64,000 nt of DNA from Roseburia sp. Lineage in GTDB: Bacteria > Bacillota > Clostridia > Lachnospirales > Lachnospiraceae. This document shows positions 26,586 through 35,249 of the stretch, one piece after another. Under the pieces are notes generated by a model. The model saw only the letters and a program-made list of their open reading frames with translations, was not told the origin of the DNA and did not search any database. Position numbers and translations under genes: made by a program. Numbering within the stretch: the first letter of the stretch is position 1; every line of letters begins with the position of its first letter. Where the stretch lies: positions 531,154 to 595,153 of the forward strand of contig JAMPFA010000001.1 of NCBI GenBank assembly GCA_023664725.1. The letters run 5' to 3'.

Positions 26586-27950
26586 TCAACCTATTCCGGA
26601 AAAAAGACTCCCCATCCATGTTTTCCTCACAAAAATAACAAGGGAAATCCCAAACCTGACACATTCCTCCAAGGACAACAAAAAATACACATAGAAAATC
26701 GGCAATTTCCACACAAACGCCGCTAGAAATCCAACTGGAACCCCAAAGAGCCAGGTTCCTGCCATATCAATCCACATCACATATTTCGTCTTCCCCCCGC
26801 TCCTTATGATCCCCCCTCCCAGAATCATATTCAAAATCTTCACTGGGGAAATAATAGCAAAACTAACCAAAATCCCTTTTGTCATCTCCTGCAAGTAATT
26901 TTCCACATTGTAAATCCTAACGTAAAAAGAACCCGCAATCAGCAACACCGCAGATAGAAACAGCGAACAAGCCATGCCGTAGAACATAATCTTTTTTGAC
27001 TCCCTGTAAGCCTTTTCATACTGTCCCGCTCCCAGAGATTTTCCGGTTAAAATCCCCACCGCCTGGGACAAGCCACTTAGTGCCCCGATCATAAGAGTCT
27101 GAACCGGTATGGTCATAGTCATAGCCGCACAGGCATCCGTTCCCATGTTTCCATAGATCATTGCATAAACATTTTCTCCCATACTCCACATAAACTCACA
27201 TATCAGTATGGGACAGAGAATTCCAAGATACTGCCTCCTGTAATCCTGGGGAAGGGATAACAGACTGACACTTTTTTTCCAGTTCATGGTCAGATTTCTC
27301 TTTCTTCCTGCATTCCTGCAAAATACCAGCACAAGTACGCAGGAAATTGTCTGGGCAATCACTGTTGCCAGCGCTGCTCCCTCCACTCCCATAGCCGGAA
27401 ACATCCACTTTCCAAAAATAAATACATAATTCAATCCGGTATTTAAAATCAATGCAAGAATTCCTGCATACAAAGGCAACGCTGCCTTCTCCATGCATCG
27501 GAGCATGGTAGTCACAATGGAGCTAACCGCCATTGGCAAAAAAGATACTGCCAGTATCCGTATGTAATCCACCGCCAGAGCCCGGGTGACTTCGTCTTTC
27601 GTATAGGCGGTCATAATCTGTTCTGGAAACAGCAATGACAAAATCGCAAACACTATCGCCAGTCCCATTGACAAAGCCATATTTACAGAAAAACTTCTGG
27701 AAAGATTTGTCTCATCCTTTCCCCCCATATATTGTGAAATCATGATTCCCGCCGCCGATGCGATTGCGGCAAGCACTACGGAATAAATAGAGACAAACTT
27801 TCCTCCCAATCCGATTCCTGCTATACTGTAACTTCCAAGCTTCCCGATCATCACCTGGTCAACTACACTGAAAGAAAACTGAAGCAATGACTGAAGTGTG
27901 ACAGGCAGGGCAATTTTTAACACCGTAACTGCAAATGTTTCTCTTTTCAT
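26586..27950 (-). CDS. MATE family efflux transporter
   Basis: The 454-residue membrane protein has twelve predicted helices and the MATE pattern (LQSLLQFSFSVVDQVMIGKL in the first helix, ISQYMGGKDE in loop 2-3, and the second-half equivalent VGILTGKSLGAGQYEKA). MATE proteins export cationic compounds in exchange for Na+ or H+. The gene starts four bases after the LacI-type regulator stop, so the pair forms an operon and the regulator may control the exporter. The substrate is unknown. Confidence 0.85.
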   Translation of the reverse strand: MKRETFAVTVLKIALPVTLQSLLQFSFSVVDQVMIGKLGSYSIAGIGLGGKFVSIYSVVLAAIASAAGIMISQYMGGKDETNLSRSFSVNMALSMGLAIVFAILSLLFPEQIMTAYTKDEVTRALAVDYIRILAVSFLPMAVSSIVTTMLRCMEKAALPLYAGILALILNTGLNYVFIFGKWMFPAMGVEGAALATVIAQTISCVLVLVFCRNAGRKRNLTMNWKKSVSLLSLPQDYRRQYLGILCPILICEFMWSMGENVYAMIYGNMGTDACAAMTMTIPVQTLMIGALSGLSQAVGILTGKSLGAGQYEKAYRESKKIMFYGMACSLFLSAVLLIAGSFYVRIYNVENYLQEMTKGILVSFAIISPVKILNMILGGGIIRSGGKTKYVMWIDMAGTWLFGVPVGFLAAFVWKLPIFYVYFLLSLEECVRFGISLVIFVRKTWMGSLFSGIG

Positions 27951-27954
27951 ATAC

Positions 27955-28977
27955 CTATCCCTCGCTCCTGTTTTTTACACTATCCCGCACTATAAGCGTT
28001 ACAGGCAGCTTTACGGTAAAACGTTCTTCTGTGCCCTCTTTCAGGTTTCGGAGTATGGAAACTGCACTTTCTGCCCGCATTCCTACATCCTGCCTCACAG
28101 TTGTAAGGGCCGGATTGCTGAACCGGCACATGGGATTGTCGTCAAACCCCACCACAGAAATATCCTCCGGCACCTTATATCCCCTGTCCTTTAAAAAATG
28201 AATCAGTTCCATGGCATAAAAATCCGAGACTGCAAACACTGCCGTATGCTCTACAATCTCTCCTGTCCTTTCCCTGTAAAAATCCATCCGCTCCTTTGCC
28301 CGCATAGGGATCTGCATAAACTTCACCGTGGGGGAACCTAACGCCTCTGTACATCCGTCCATGCGCTCCGAATCCATACAGGTAAAATTGTCTGAAATAC
28401 ACAGGACCTTTTTATGCCCCATTCGTTTTAGATACTTCCCAACCTGACGGCCACCGTCAAAGTTATCTATGGTCAAATTGCAAATTCTCCCCGTCTCTTT
28501 AAAATATCCGTCATACACCACAAAAGGAATATGCATGCTTTCCCGCAGTTTTTTATAATCCTGCTCACAGAATCCCATGAGCACCAGCCCCTCCATATTC
28601 CACATAGAGGCAAAACGCACAATCTCATCCCACTTGGATGTAACTTTTACCATCATAAAATATCCTGTCCTGTCAATTTCCCTGGACAAAGCATTTATGG
28701 CAGATGAAATAAAACCATCCTCCAGGACACGGCCCTCGTATTTTTCATGATTATTCACCACAATACCGATAATCCTTGAATTATTTTGTGCCAGCAAAAT
28801 CCCTGCCATGCTTGGAATATACTTTCTTTTTTCCAGCAGTTCCTGCACCCGTTTTACCGTCTCATCAGATATCTTTTTTGTCTTTCCGTGAATCACATTG
28901 GACACCGTTGCCGTGCTAAGCCCCAGCTCATCTGCAATATCCGATATTCTAATCCGCTCATTGTTCAAAGTTTTCAT
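27955..28977 (-). CDS. LacI family transcriptional regulator
   Basis: About 340 residues. The N-terminal helix-turn-helix (IRISDIADELGLSTATVSNV, then HGKTKKIS) is of LacI type, followed by the periplasmic-binding-like effector domain (IIGIVVNNHEKYEGRV, later DISVVGFDDNPMCRFS). Start choice is uncertain. ATG 28977 has GAGGAG directly abutting it, too close to work well. TTG 28968, three codons on, has GAGGAG nine bases upstream and begins a protein of usual LacI layout. Its ligand is probably a sugar-like molecule by family, yet the cotranscribed gene is a MATE exporter. Confidence 0.82.
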   Translation of the reverse strand: MKTLNNERIRISDIADELGLSTATVSNVIHGKTKKISDETVKRVQELLEKRKYIPSMAGILLAQNNSRIIGIVVNNHEKYEGRVLEDGFISSAINALSREIDRTGYFMMVKVTSKWDEIVRFASMWNMEGLVLMGFCEQDYKKLRESMHIPFVVYDGYFKETGRICNLTIDNFDGGRQVGKYLKRMGHKKVLCISDNFTCMDSERMDGCTEALGSPTVKFMQIPMRAKERMDFYRERTGEIVEHTAVFAVSDFYAMELIHFLKDRGYKVPEDISVVGFDDNPMCRFSNPALTTVRQDVGMRAESAVSILRNLKEGTEERFTVKLPVTLIVRDSVKNRSEG

Positions 28978-29107
28978 CTCCTCTGCAAAAATATACTGAT
29001 TTGGATTTCTTATAAGTATAATGGAATTTCTGTGTATTTTCAAAGATTAAACGCATAACCCATCACAAAATAGGAATCAGATTTTTGTGCAGATATTATA
29101 ATTTAGG

Positions 29108-29147
29108 CTAAAAATAACAGAGCCAATCTTTTGAGAATGACTCTGCT
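29108..29147 (-). terminator. Terminator overlapping the end of the frameshifted small gene
   Basis: On the minus strand CAGAGTC pairs with GGCTCTG (one G-T pair) across a loop of about 14 bases, followed by TTATTTTTA. It overlaps the last codon of the repaired small gene. A similar hairpin stands in the opposite direction at 29425-29461. Confidence 0.55.
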
Positions 29148-29393
29148 ATTGCTCCTGAATAAGCTCCAACTCCAAAACCGCATGGGCATCCAAACCCAAA
29201 ATGGTTCGATTCTCCGGATGAAGCAAATCCTAAAATTCTTCTCGATAATATTTGTTTCTATTCCCTGCTGCATAGCTTCCACACAGCCAGGATATTCTAT
29301 CTCCTTCTGGCCTGATAGTGAAAAACTGTATCTTCCAATTGCCGCCTTATAAAAATGCTGCCCTATCATAAGCAGATCCAAGATACTCGCCAT
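29146..29393 (-). pseudogene. Small unknown protein, frameshifted near 29229
   Basis: The frame from ATG 29393 reads MASILDLLMIGQHFYKAAIG, then SFSLSGQKEIEYPGCVEAM, and after about residue 55 turns into unlikely sequence (FRICFIRRIEPFWVW). Shifting by one base at TTTAGGATTT near 29229 gives DLLHPENRTILGLDAHAVLE, then LELIQEQ and a stop at 29146, which reads like real protein. The repaired product would be about 82 residues. I do not recognise the family. A lost G explains the shift; a sequencing error would as well. It is bracketed by two similar outward-facing hairpins. Confidence 0.55.
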
Positions 29394-29424
29394 TTTTCAT
29401 CCTAGTGCAACGAATACTGGAATC

Positions 29425-29461
29425 AGCAGAGTCCCTTTTGAAGATAGCTCTGCTTTTTTTT
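29425..29461 (+). terminator. Rightward hairpin with T run, orphan terminator
   Basis: AGCAGAG (29425-29431) and CTCTGCT (29448-29454) form a 7-bp stem followed by eight T on the plus strand. No rightward gene precedes it. It resembles the hairpin at 29108-29147 in inverted orientation (both contain AGCAGAGTC). Confidence 0.5.
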
Positions 29462-29523
29462 ACGATACATTTATTAGTAAATACCACTCCTTAGCTCATT
29501 TCCTGCGGGAATAAGGTAATCCT

Positions 29524-30795
29524 TTACGGATACAGTTCCGCTATCCTGGTAACCCCCACATAAATCTCAGAAATCTTATACCAGGTGGAATAATCTACCA
29601 CACCGGTAACGGGCAGCCCGAAAACGGACTGAAACTCTTCCACTGCTGCCTCTGTCCTTGGACCAAACACTCCATCTGCCGTAATTGTGGGAATGGCAGG
29701 ATATGCCTGGGAAATCCTTGCAAGCTGTGCCTGCATTTGGCGCACCTTTTCTCCTCTGGAGCCCACCTGCAAATTCTCCCTGGGCCAGGAAGCCGGAATA
29801 CCAGAAATCTCATCTGCCTCATTGACATACATGCTGCTGCCGTAATAGTAACGAAGGATTTCAATGAAACTATATCCTTGGTCACCCAGGTATTTAGATC
29901 CCCACTGACTCATCCAATTCGGACAAGATACCCTCTGCCCATCACAGTACTGTGTCAAAATCGGCTGTTTCACATTTGGCCTGGAAAGATAACTCTGAAA
30001 AATTTCATCCACGATCCTGGAAATGTTCTGGAATATATTCCTGCCGTAAATCCACTTATGGTCAAAAGCGGTAGATGAGGTAATGGTAAAATCATATCCC
30101 TTATTCCGGTACCATTCCGTATACACACGGTTTAACGTAAAGGACATGATAGCCAGTATGTTTGCGCGGATCGTAGCATCCGGCCATGTGGCATAAATTT
30201 CGCTGGAAGCCACATTCTTAATGTAATCCTTATAAGTAACATAATAATCCCTTGCCGTACTGTCAGTAGGCGCCCCGTCGTGGACGATCACATATTCCGG
30301 CACTACCACCCGGCTTAAGACAATCTCACCGCTCTCATCCACAGGCTTAATCTCCGCCTCCGGGATTTTGGGCGGAAAATTGCCAAAAAGAGTATTTGCT
30401 GGAATCACAATATTATCAATGGGATTCAAGGAGCTGTCCTGTGACAACAGACGAACTCTCTGCAAAGCCCTCTCCCCCGGCAAAAGCTGGATACCAGACA
30501 CAGTAATCGGCGTATAACCGCTGGCGCTGACCCGGATGGTATACTCTGAATAAGGCTGCTGCTCCGATGGCTCCATACTGTATTCCAGCGGGGGAGTATC
30601 CAGCGTAACCAATTCTGTCTGTCCGGATGAATTGGTAGTCATCTGCTCTATACTGCCGGAAGGGTCTCCGGTATAAGAAATTGACACTGTGGCATCTTCA
30701 ATTGGAAGCGTACCGGAAGCGCTCTCCACACTTACCTGCAGGCTTCCCTCGTCCGGATTGTCTGACTGTAGATACCTGATATTTTGTTTTGACAT
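29524..30795 (-). CDS. SpoIID-like protein with C-terminal peptidoglycan-binding domain
   Basis: The 423-residue protein has three parts. Residues 10-115 are carboxypeptidase-regulatory-like beta modules (LQVSVESASGTLPIEDATVS, later YTIRVSASGYTPITVSG). The middle (about 150-335) resembles the SpoIID/LytB domain (AIMSFTLNRVYTEWY, SQWGSKYLGDQGYSFIEIL, then RYYYGS). The C-terminus is a peptidoglycan-binding type 1 domain (QVGSRGEKVRQMQAQLARI, TADGVFGPRTEAAVEEFQ). No signal peptide is visible, as in several clostridial proteins that are packed in spores or released by lysis. A role in spore cortex or wall remodelling is inferred. Confidence 0.7.
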   Translation of the reverse strand: MSKQNIRYLQSDNPDEGSLQVSVESASGTLPIEDATVSISYTGDPSGSIEQMTTNSSGQTELVTLDTPPLEYSMEPSEQQPYSEYTIRVSASGYTPITVSGIQLLPGERALQRVRLLSQDSSLNPIDNIVIPANTLFGNFPPKIPEAEIKPVDESGEIVLSRVVVPEYVIVHDGAPTDSTARDYYVTYKDYIKNVASSEIYATWPDATIRANILAIMSFTLNRVYTEWYRNKGYDFTITSSTAFDHKWIYGRNIFQNISRIVDEIFQSYLSRPNVKQPILTQYCDGQRVSCPNWMSQWGSKYLGDQGYSFIEILRYYYGSSMYVNEADEISGIPASWPRENLQVGSRGEKVRQMQAQLARISQAYPAIPTITADGVFGPRTEAAVEEFQSVFGLPVTGVVDYSTWYKISEIYVGVTRIAELYP

Positions 30796-30889
30796 ATCCT
30801 GTCTGTCCTTACAATACTTCTCATTACAGTATATGCCGGAAATGTTTTCTGGTGCGCCTAAAAATCAATATATTTTGCCACACCCATGA

Positions 30890-32557
30890 TCAAAGTTCAA
30901 AATAATCAACCGATTCTTTCAATTCTTCCGATATGTTATTGGTATCCGTTGTCTGGGAATTTATCATTTCCATGTTTTCCCGCAATTCTTTTATAGAGTC
31001 TGTAGTTTCCTGACAGCTTGCATTATTTTCCATCGATACAGTAGACAGGCTGCGCACTTCCTCAAGCACCTTTTCCTTATCCTGATTGAGAGCATCTATT
31101 TCCTTTGATATATTATGAATGGTATCCACGGTAATGTCGATTTTATCATTCACCTTGTCAAAACTTTCACTTACCGTAGCCAGCGCATTTCCTTCTGAAT
31201 CAACTGCTTCTTTGATCTGGTTTGCAAGCTTTACGTTGTTTTGAGATTTCTGTATAATTTCATCTACAATAGATTGAATTTCTTTTGCTGATCTGTCGGA
31301 TTCCCCGGACAAAGTCTGTATAGAGTCGGCAACCACCGTGAAACCGGCTCCTGCTGCCCCTGCTCTTGCAGCCTCAATGGAGGCATTCAGTGCCAGCATA
31401 CTAGTCTGGCTGGCAATGCTCGTGATTGCATCTGCCGCCAACCTGATATGTTCAATTGCTTCATTGGCCTCAGCAATCCCCGTCACGACATCTTCAGATA
31501 TGGCTACTGTATTTCTATTTGCATCAATTAAAAGGGACAGATTATTCTTTGCCTCACTGCTGATCGCTTCAATTTCCTGGGCCTCTTTTTCTGTTGCCAC
31601 CGCACTTTCCGCAATAGAAAGTATACTCTCCCCCACATTCTGCATGGCTTCTGCCGTGCTCTGAACTGATTCTGCAATATGCAAAGAACCTTTCGACAAT
31701 TCATTTACGGCATCTACAATACCTTCGGTGGCTTCATTGGAAGTCTGAATGCCGGTATGGATCATTTTTACATTTTGATCCAGCCTGCCTGTCTTTTCAT
31801 CCACTTGTGAAATGATTCTTTTTAAATTGCCCTGAAGCGTTTCCGCAGAATCGATCAGCGTGGAAATTTCCTTAATCGATGATGCATCAACTATATCAAT
31901 GCCCAAACTGCCGCTTGACAACAAATGCGTATAATCCGCTATCTTAACGATGGGTTTTCTTATTTTTAATCCAACACCTATGATTGCGGCAGCACAGAGC
32001 ACCGCCACACATAGGAACACAAAAACTATGGTTCCTGTATTGACTGCAATATTATCTCCTACAATCGATTCCGGTATCCCGGCAAATGCCATGCCGATGA
32101 CTTCATTTGAACTGCTGTAAACAGGAATATAACAAACATAGTATTCTTTGCCCCCAATTACAGTCCCATCAGCATAATATTCCTTCCCCTGACTGACAGT
32201 CTCCCAAATCCCCTCTGCAGACTTTGTCCCAATATTACGTTCCCCGTCCTCATTATAAATGGATGTGATAAATCTTACATCCTCAAGAAACAATGTAAGT
32301 TCAATATCCTGACCGACATAACTGTCAATAAAACCCAGACTGGCATCGTCTACCGCCAGAATACCTTCATCAATATCCCACTCAAAGTATTCCCTTACTG
32401 CTGTAGAAGCTGCCTGCAAACGTAAGTATACATCTTCTTCCAAATTACTTTTCATTTTGTAAATCGCTGCCAGAGAGATGGTAGCTGATGCTACAAATAA
32501 GGGAATCAATCCCATTAGCATACTGGTCACTAAAAAAGGTAATTTGCGCTTTTTCAT
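30890..32557 (-). CDS. Methyl-accepting chemotaxis protein with Cache sensor
   Basis: About 555 residues. A membrane helix (residues about 10-30) leads to an extracellular Cache-type sensor (to about residue 170; YYADGTVIGGKEYYVCYIPV is typical), then a second helix, a HAMP segment and the signalling coiled coil with tip SQTSMLALNASIEAARAGAA and VVADSIQTLSGES. The tip differs slightly from the E-rich consensus but is otherwise intact. ATG 32557 is chosen because GGAGGAG precedes it; the frame is open for 42 more codons upstream without a site. It would sense a small extracellular ligand and signal through CheA/CheW, which are not in the window. Confidence 0.85.
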   Translation of the reverse strand: MKKRKLPFLVTSMLMGLIPLFVASATISLAAIYKMKSNLEEDVYLRLQAASTAVREYFEWDIDEGILAVDDASLGFIDSYVGQDIELTLFLEDVRFITSIYNEDGERNIGTKSAEGIWETVSQGKEYYADGTVIGGKEYYVCYIPVYSSSNEVIGMAFAGIPESIVGDNIAVNTGTIVFVFLCVAVLCAAAIIGVGLKIRKPIVKIADYTHLLSSGSLGIDIVDASSIKEISTLIDSAETLQGNLKRIISQVDEKTGRLDQNVKMIHTGIQTSNEATEGIVDAVNELSKGSLHIAESVQSTAEAMQNVGESILSIAESAVATEKEAQEIEAISSEAKNNLSLLIDANRNTVAISEDVVTGIAEANEAIEHIRLAADAITSIASQTSMLALNASIEAARAGAAGAGFTVVADSIQTLSGESDRSAKEIQSIVDEIIQKSQNNVKLANQIKEAVDSEGNALATVSESFDKVNDKIDITVDTIHNISKEIDALNQDKEKVLEEVRSLSTVSMENNASCQETTDSIKELRENMEMINSQTTDTNNISEELKESVDYFEL

Positions 32558-32684
32558 AAGTCTCCTCCAAAGGTACTTTTGGCATCTATTAACATGCAAA
32601 ATGCTTTTTCCGATTACCTTTTTAATATAACATAACCTGAGAAGAATGTACAGAAATAAACCAAATGTACAGGAAACAATCACA

Positions 32685-32927
32685 TCAGACCTTTACCATT
32701 CCGAACCATCCATTCAGTGGATATATTCTGTGGCAGAACTTACAACGCATAAAAAAATGTGCAAATATGCAAGCTCCAATCATCATCAAACATCCCGTCA
32801 GGCCTAATATGAGAAAAAGAATCAAAGAAATATCTTCTGAAATATACATACCCGTTACGTCTCCTGCTAACACTCCCCCGCCCATCAGTAAAAAATGAAA
32901 CAGCCATTGCTTTATATTATAAGACAT
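32685..32927 (-). CDS. Small membrane protein with CxxC motif, unknown
   Basis: The 80-residue protein has two likely membrane helices (residues about 7-25 and 33-60) followed by a cytosolic-type tail with RCKFCHRIYPLNGWFG, a CxxC that could bind metal. ATG 32927 follows GAGGAAAAAA. It overlaps the last 16 bases of the decayed secreted-protein gene and so was probably cotranscribed with it. Function unknown. Confidence 0.55.
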   Translation of the reverse strand: MSYNIKQWLFHFLLMGGGVLAGDVTGMYISEDISLILFLILGLTGCLMMIGACIFAHFFMRCKFCHRIYPLNGWFGMVKV

Positions 32928-33724
32928 TTTTTTCCTCTATTTCCTGTAAGCATAATATTGTTTAAGCTTGCCCCAATCACATAATTCTTTACCCTTGTAT
33001 CATACACATATATAAAAGAGCACACTTCCTCCACTGTCCATGTATAATTTGCCTGTACATCTTCTACTTTTGTTGTCCTCTTTAAATCCTTAATGGCACT
33101 ACCTATTGCATCACATAATGACACTGCACGCACTATTTTACTTGATGATGCTACTTCTGAAACCAGTACTTTCAGTAGGCTCAATGAACCTGCCGCCACC
33201 GGAAGCTTGTATCTCTGAGTTACGCTTCCTGTCGTATAAAGTGTTCCTCGACTTCTTGGAGATGCAGTTATCTTCATAACTTTATAATTCTTTCCTCCAT
33301 AGGTGACATTTGTTACTGTCTTTGTAAATGATACATTCGTTGATGCAGCAGAATACAAACTTCTAATTTGAGCTGATGTACTATTTCTTGACTGTATCTG
33401 TGAATTCAACAAATCGTTCGGGGTTTTCCCTGTTAATTGCTGTAATTCATTTGCAGAAATATCTTCACCTCCATGCTCCTCTAACTCTTCAGAAAGTTCA
33501 CGATATTCACTCATATTCCCTTACACCAGAGCATCGACTCGCTGTTCAATCAATTTGTCCACTGTCTCAAAATCAGCAAAACTGGAAATTTCTTCTTCTG
33601 ATGGTTCAGCCATATAACTCTCTGTAGCTTCTGCAGCTTTTGCAGATATCAATTACATCGGTAACATCATACCACAAATCATTGTAAAATATATAATCTT
33701 TGTAATCAACTTTCTTTTTATCAT
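32912..33724 (-). pseudogene. Secreted protein gene with two in-frame stop codons
   Basis: From ATG 33724, behind GGAGG, one frame of 271 codons runs to 32912. It begins with a signal peptide (IKRKLITKIIYFTMICGMM) that is cut by TAA at codon 24 (33653-33655); the frame then continues with a cleavage-like AKAAEATES, and a second TAA stands at codon 68 (33521-33523), after QRVDALV. The part after the second stop is open for 200 codons from ATG 33514 (MSEYRELSEELEEHGGEDIS onward). Both stops are TAA, and CAA-to-TAA changes would explain them. Related secreted Firmicute proteins share the FETVDKLIEQRVDALV-like start. Without its signal the remaining open frame would not be exported. Confidence 0.75.
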
Positions 33725-33771
33725 TTTCTTTTGACCTCCATATTAAATAAGTGTTCTTTGTTCATTTTTTC

Positions 33772-34184
33772 TTAGTTCTTCTTACTCGTTGATGCCGAAA
33801 CTGATTCGCCATACTTAGCATTTTTCCCGTAAACCTTGCCGGAAAATGACAGTTGATAGCTGTGTCCCTTTTTCACTGTAGCCGTCTTTGTCCCGCTGTA
33901 AACAGAGCCTGACTTGGAAATATACCAGCTTTGCACTGTTTTCCTGCTGTAGAATCATACAGTTTTAATGTGCCAGAAATACGAGATGTCCCTCTTTTTC
34001 CTGTTACTGTCAATGCACATTTTGCTGTTGTTCCACTACATTGCAAATTTGTCGTGCACTTACTACCCTGAACATTCATTATAGAAACCATATTTTCCTG
34101 TGCCTGAACCAGATTAGGCTGTGAAAAACAAAGCACTGCACCAAGCATTATCAGGCACATAAATCTCTTCTGTAACTTTTTCAT
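33772..34184 (-). pseudogene. Small secreted protein (DUF6147-like), frameshifted near 33935
   Basis: ATG 34184 starts a signal peptide (CLIMLGAVLCFSQPNLVQAQ) and a beta-rich domain (CTTNLQCSGTTAKCALTVTG, RISGTLKLYDSTAGK). After the run GGAAAACAG near 33935 the frame goes wrong and stops at 33873. One extra A restores TVQSWYISKSGSVYSGTKT, ATVKKGHSYQLSFSGKVYG and a stop at 33772-33774, giving about 137 residues. The pattern matches a family of small secreted Firmicute proteins that I believe is DUF6147. The next gene downstream is another decayed secreted protein. Confidence 0.7.
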
Positions 34185-34226
34185 AACCGCTCCCTCCTTC
34201 CGTATTTTATTTGGAACTTATCATGC

Positions 34227-34306
34227 TCCTACATAGGAAACGCACAAGGAAGCCAAATCACTACCAGTTTTTTCAAAAAATTTTAAATTGTTCAAAATTT
34301 TCTATT
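34227..34306 (-). pseudogene. Fragment of a second ECF sigma factor gene
   Basis: On the minus strand this stretch reads KFFEKTGSDLASLCVSYVGA before a stop. It is similar at DNA and protein level to part of sigma region 2 in the next gene (ENFEKYLHLSGSEMTGLCVS). Identical blocks include TGGTAGTGA and CTTGTGCGTTTC. It is about 27 codons without start or continuation, a relic of a duplicated sigma gene. Confidence 0.5.
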
Positions 34307-34339
34307 TTTCATCAATAATTCGTATACTTTCTTGTATTT

Positions 34340-35054
34340 TTAATAATTCTTCTTCTGACAAATCTCCCATAAGGTTAACTTTGTAGTTCCATCCTCGCTA
34401 ATCCATGTCATGGAACTGTCATCTTCGGAATCCTTAGATTTAAGATAATAAATTCTCTCCCCATAGCTCCCGGTAAGAATCAAGAAATCTTTATTCTCAC
34501 TGTCTACACTCAATCCACCGCCTATCTCACCATAATCCAAATTAAACCGATTCCCCTGCTCATTCTCATAAAATAAATACTCTGCAATGTCATAATAATC
34601 ATCCATCACCTTCTCAAAACCCTCCGGCACATACCCAAACTCATACCTTGGCACCCAGTTCACATCTGTATCCTCCTTAAACTGGAAAGAGACATAACCT
34701 TTAAACCAGTACACCATCCATTCTGCACCCTGGGCAATTACCTGTGGATTTGCCAGACCAAAAAGCAGTACAGCCACTGCCGCCGTTGCTGCCCATCCAC
34801 GCCTGGGTCATGTCAATTATTTTGTTCTTCACTATAGAAACGCACAAGCCGGTCATTTCACTACCAGATAAGTGCAAATATTTTTCAAAATTTTCTGCAA
34901 GAGACAAAAAAGCCTCCTGAACGACATTTTCTGCGTCCGCCTGGTTCTTTATCATCCCAAAAGCCACATGGTACATTTTTAAATAATTTTCTTCATAGAT
35001 TTTTCGAAATTCATCCCTGTCTTTTTCTGTGGGTATGGCACTGAAACATATCAT
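34340..35054 (-). pseudogene. Deletion scar: ECF sigma factor joined to the tail of a DUF4367 anti-sigma protein
   Basis: From 35054 a frame encodes sigma-70 region 2 of an ECF factor (EFRKIYEENYLKMYHVAFGM, IKNQADAENVVQEAFLSLAEN, KNKIIDMTQ), then turns into unlikely sequence near 34810. From that point a second frame encodes a membrane helix (GWAATAAVAVLLFGLANPQV) and a DUF4367-like extracellular domain (EFGYVPEGFEKVMDDYYDI, later LTGSYGERIYYL) to a stop at 34340. Region 4 of the sigma factor and the N-terminal half of the anti-sigma protein are missing. The simplest reading is one out-of-frame deletion inside a sigma/anti-sigma operon. Neither half should work. Confidence 0.7.
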
Positions 35055-35186
35055 TTCTCATTTTCTCCTCAAAATACTGTTTTACTTTCGTGCTTCCTTT
35101 TATAAAGCGAAAACCTTCCTGTTCACCGTACCATATTATGACAATGGATACAAGGGATAGATATTTGCCTTTAAAAACAGTAGAAA

Positions 35187-35224
35187 AGCAGAAAAGACCT
35201 GACTTTTGCCAAATCTTTTCTGCT
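35187..35224. terminator. Strong hairpin, possible bidirectional terminator
   Basis: AGCAGAAAAGA (35187-35197) and TCTTTTCTGCT (35214-35224) form a perfect 11-bp stem with a 16-base loop. T-rich sequence follows on both strands (GCTTTTTAAAA rightwards, TTTCTACTGTTTTT leftwards). It separates the DUF3791-like remnant from the sigma remnant. Confidence 0.6.
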
Positions 35225-35249
35225 GCTTTTTAAAAATTACTGACTTATG

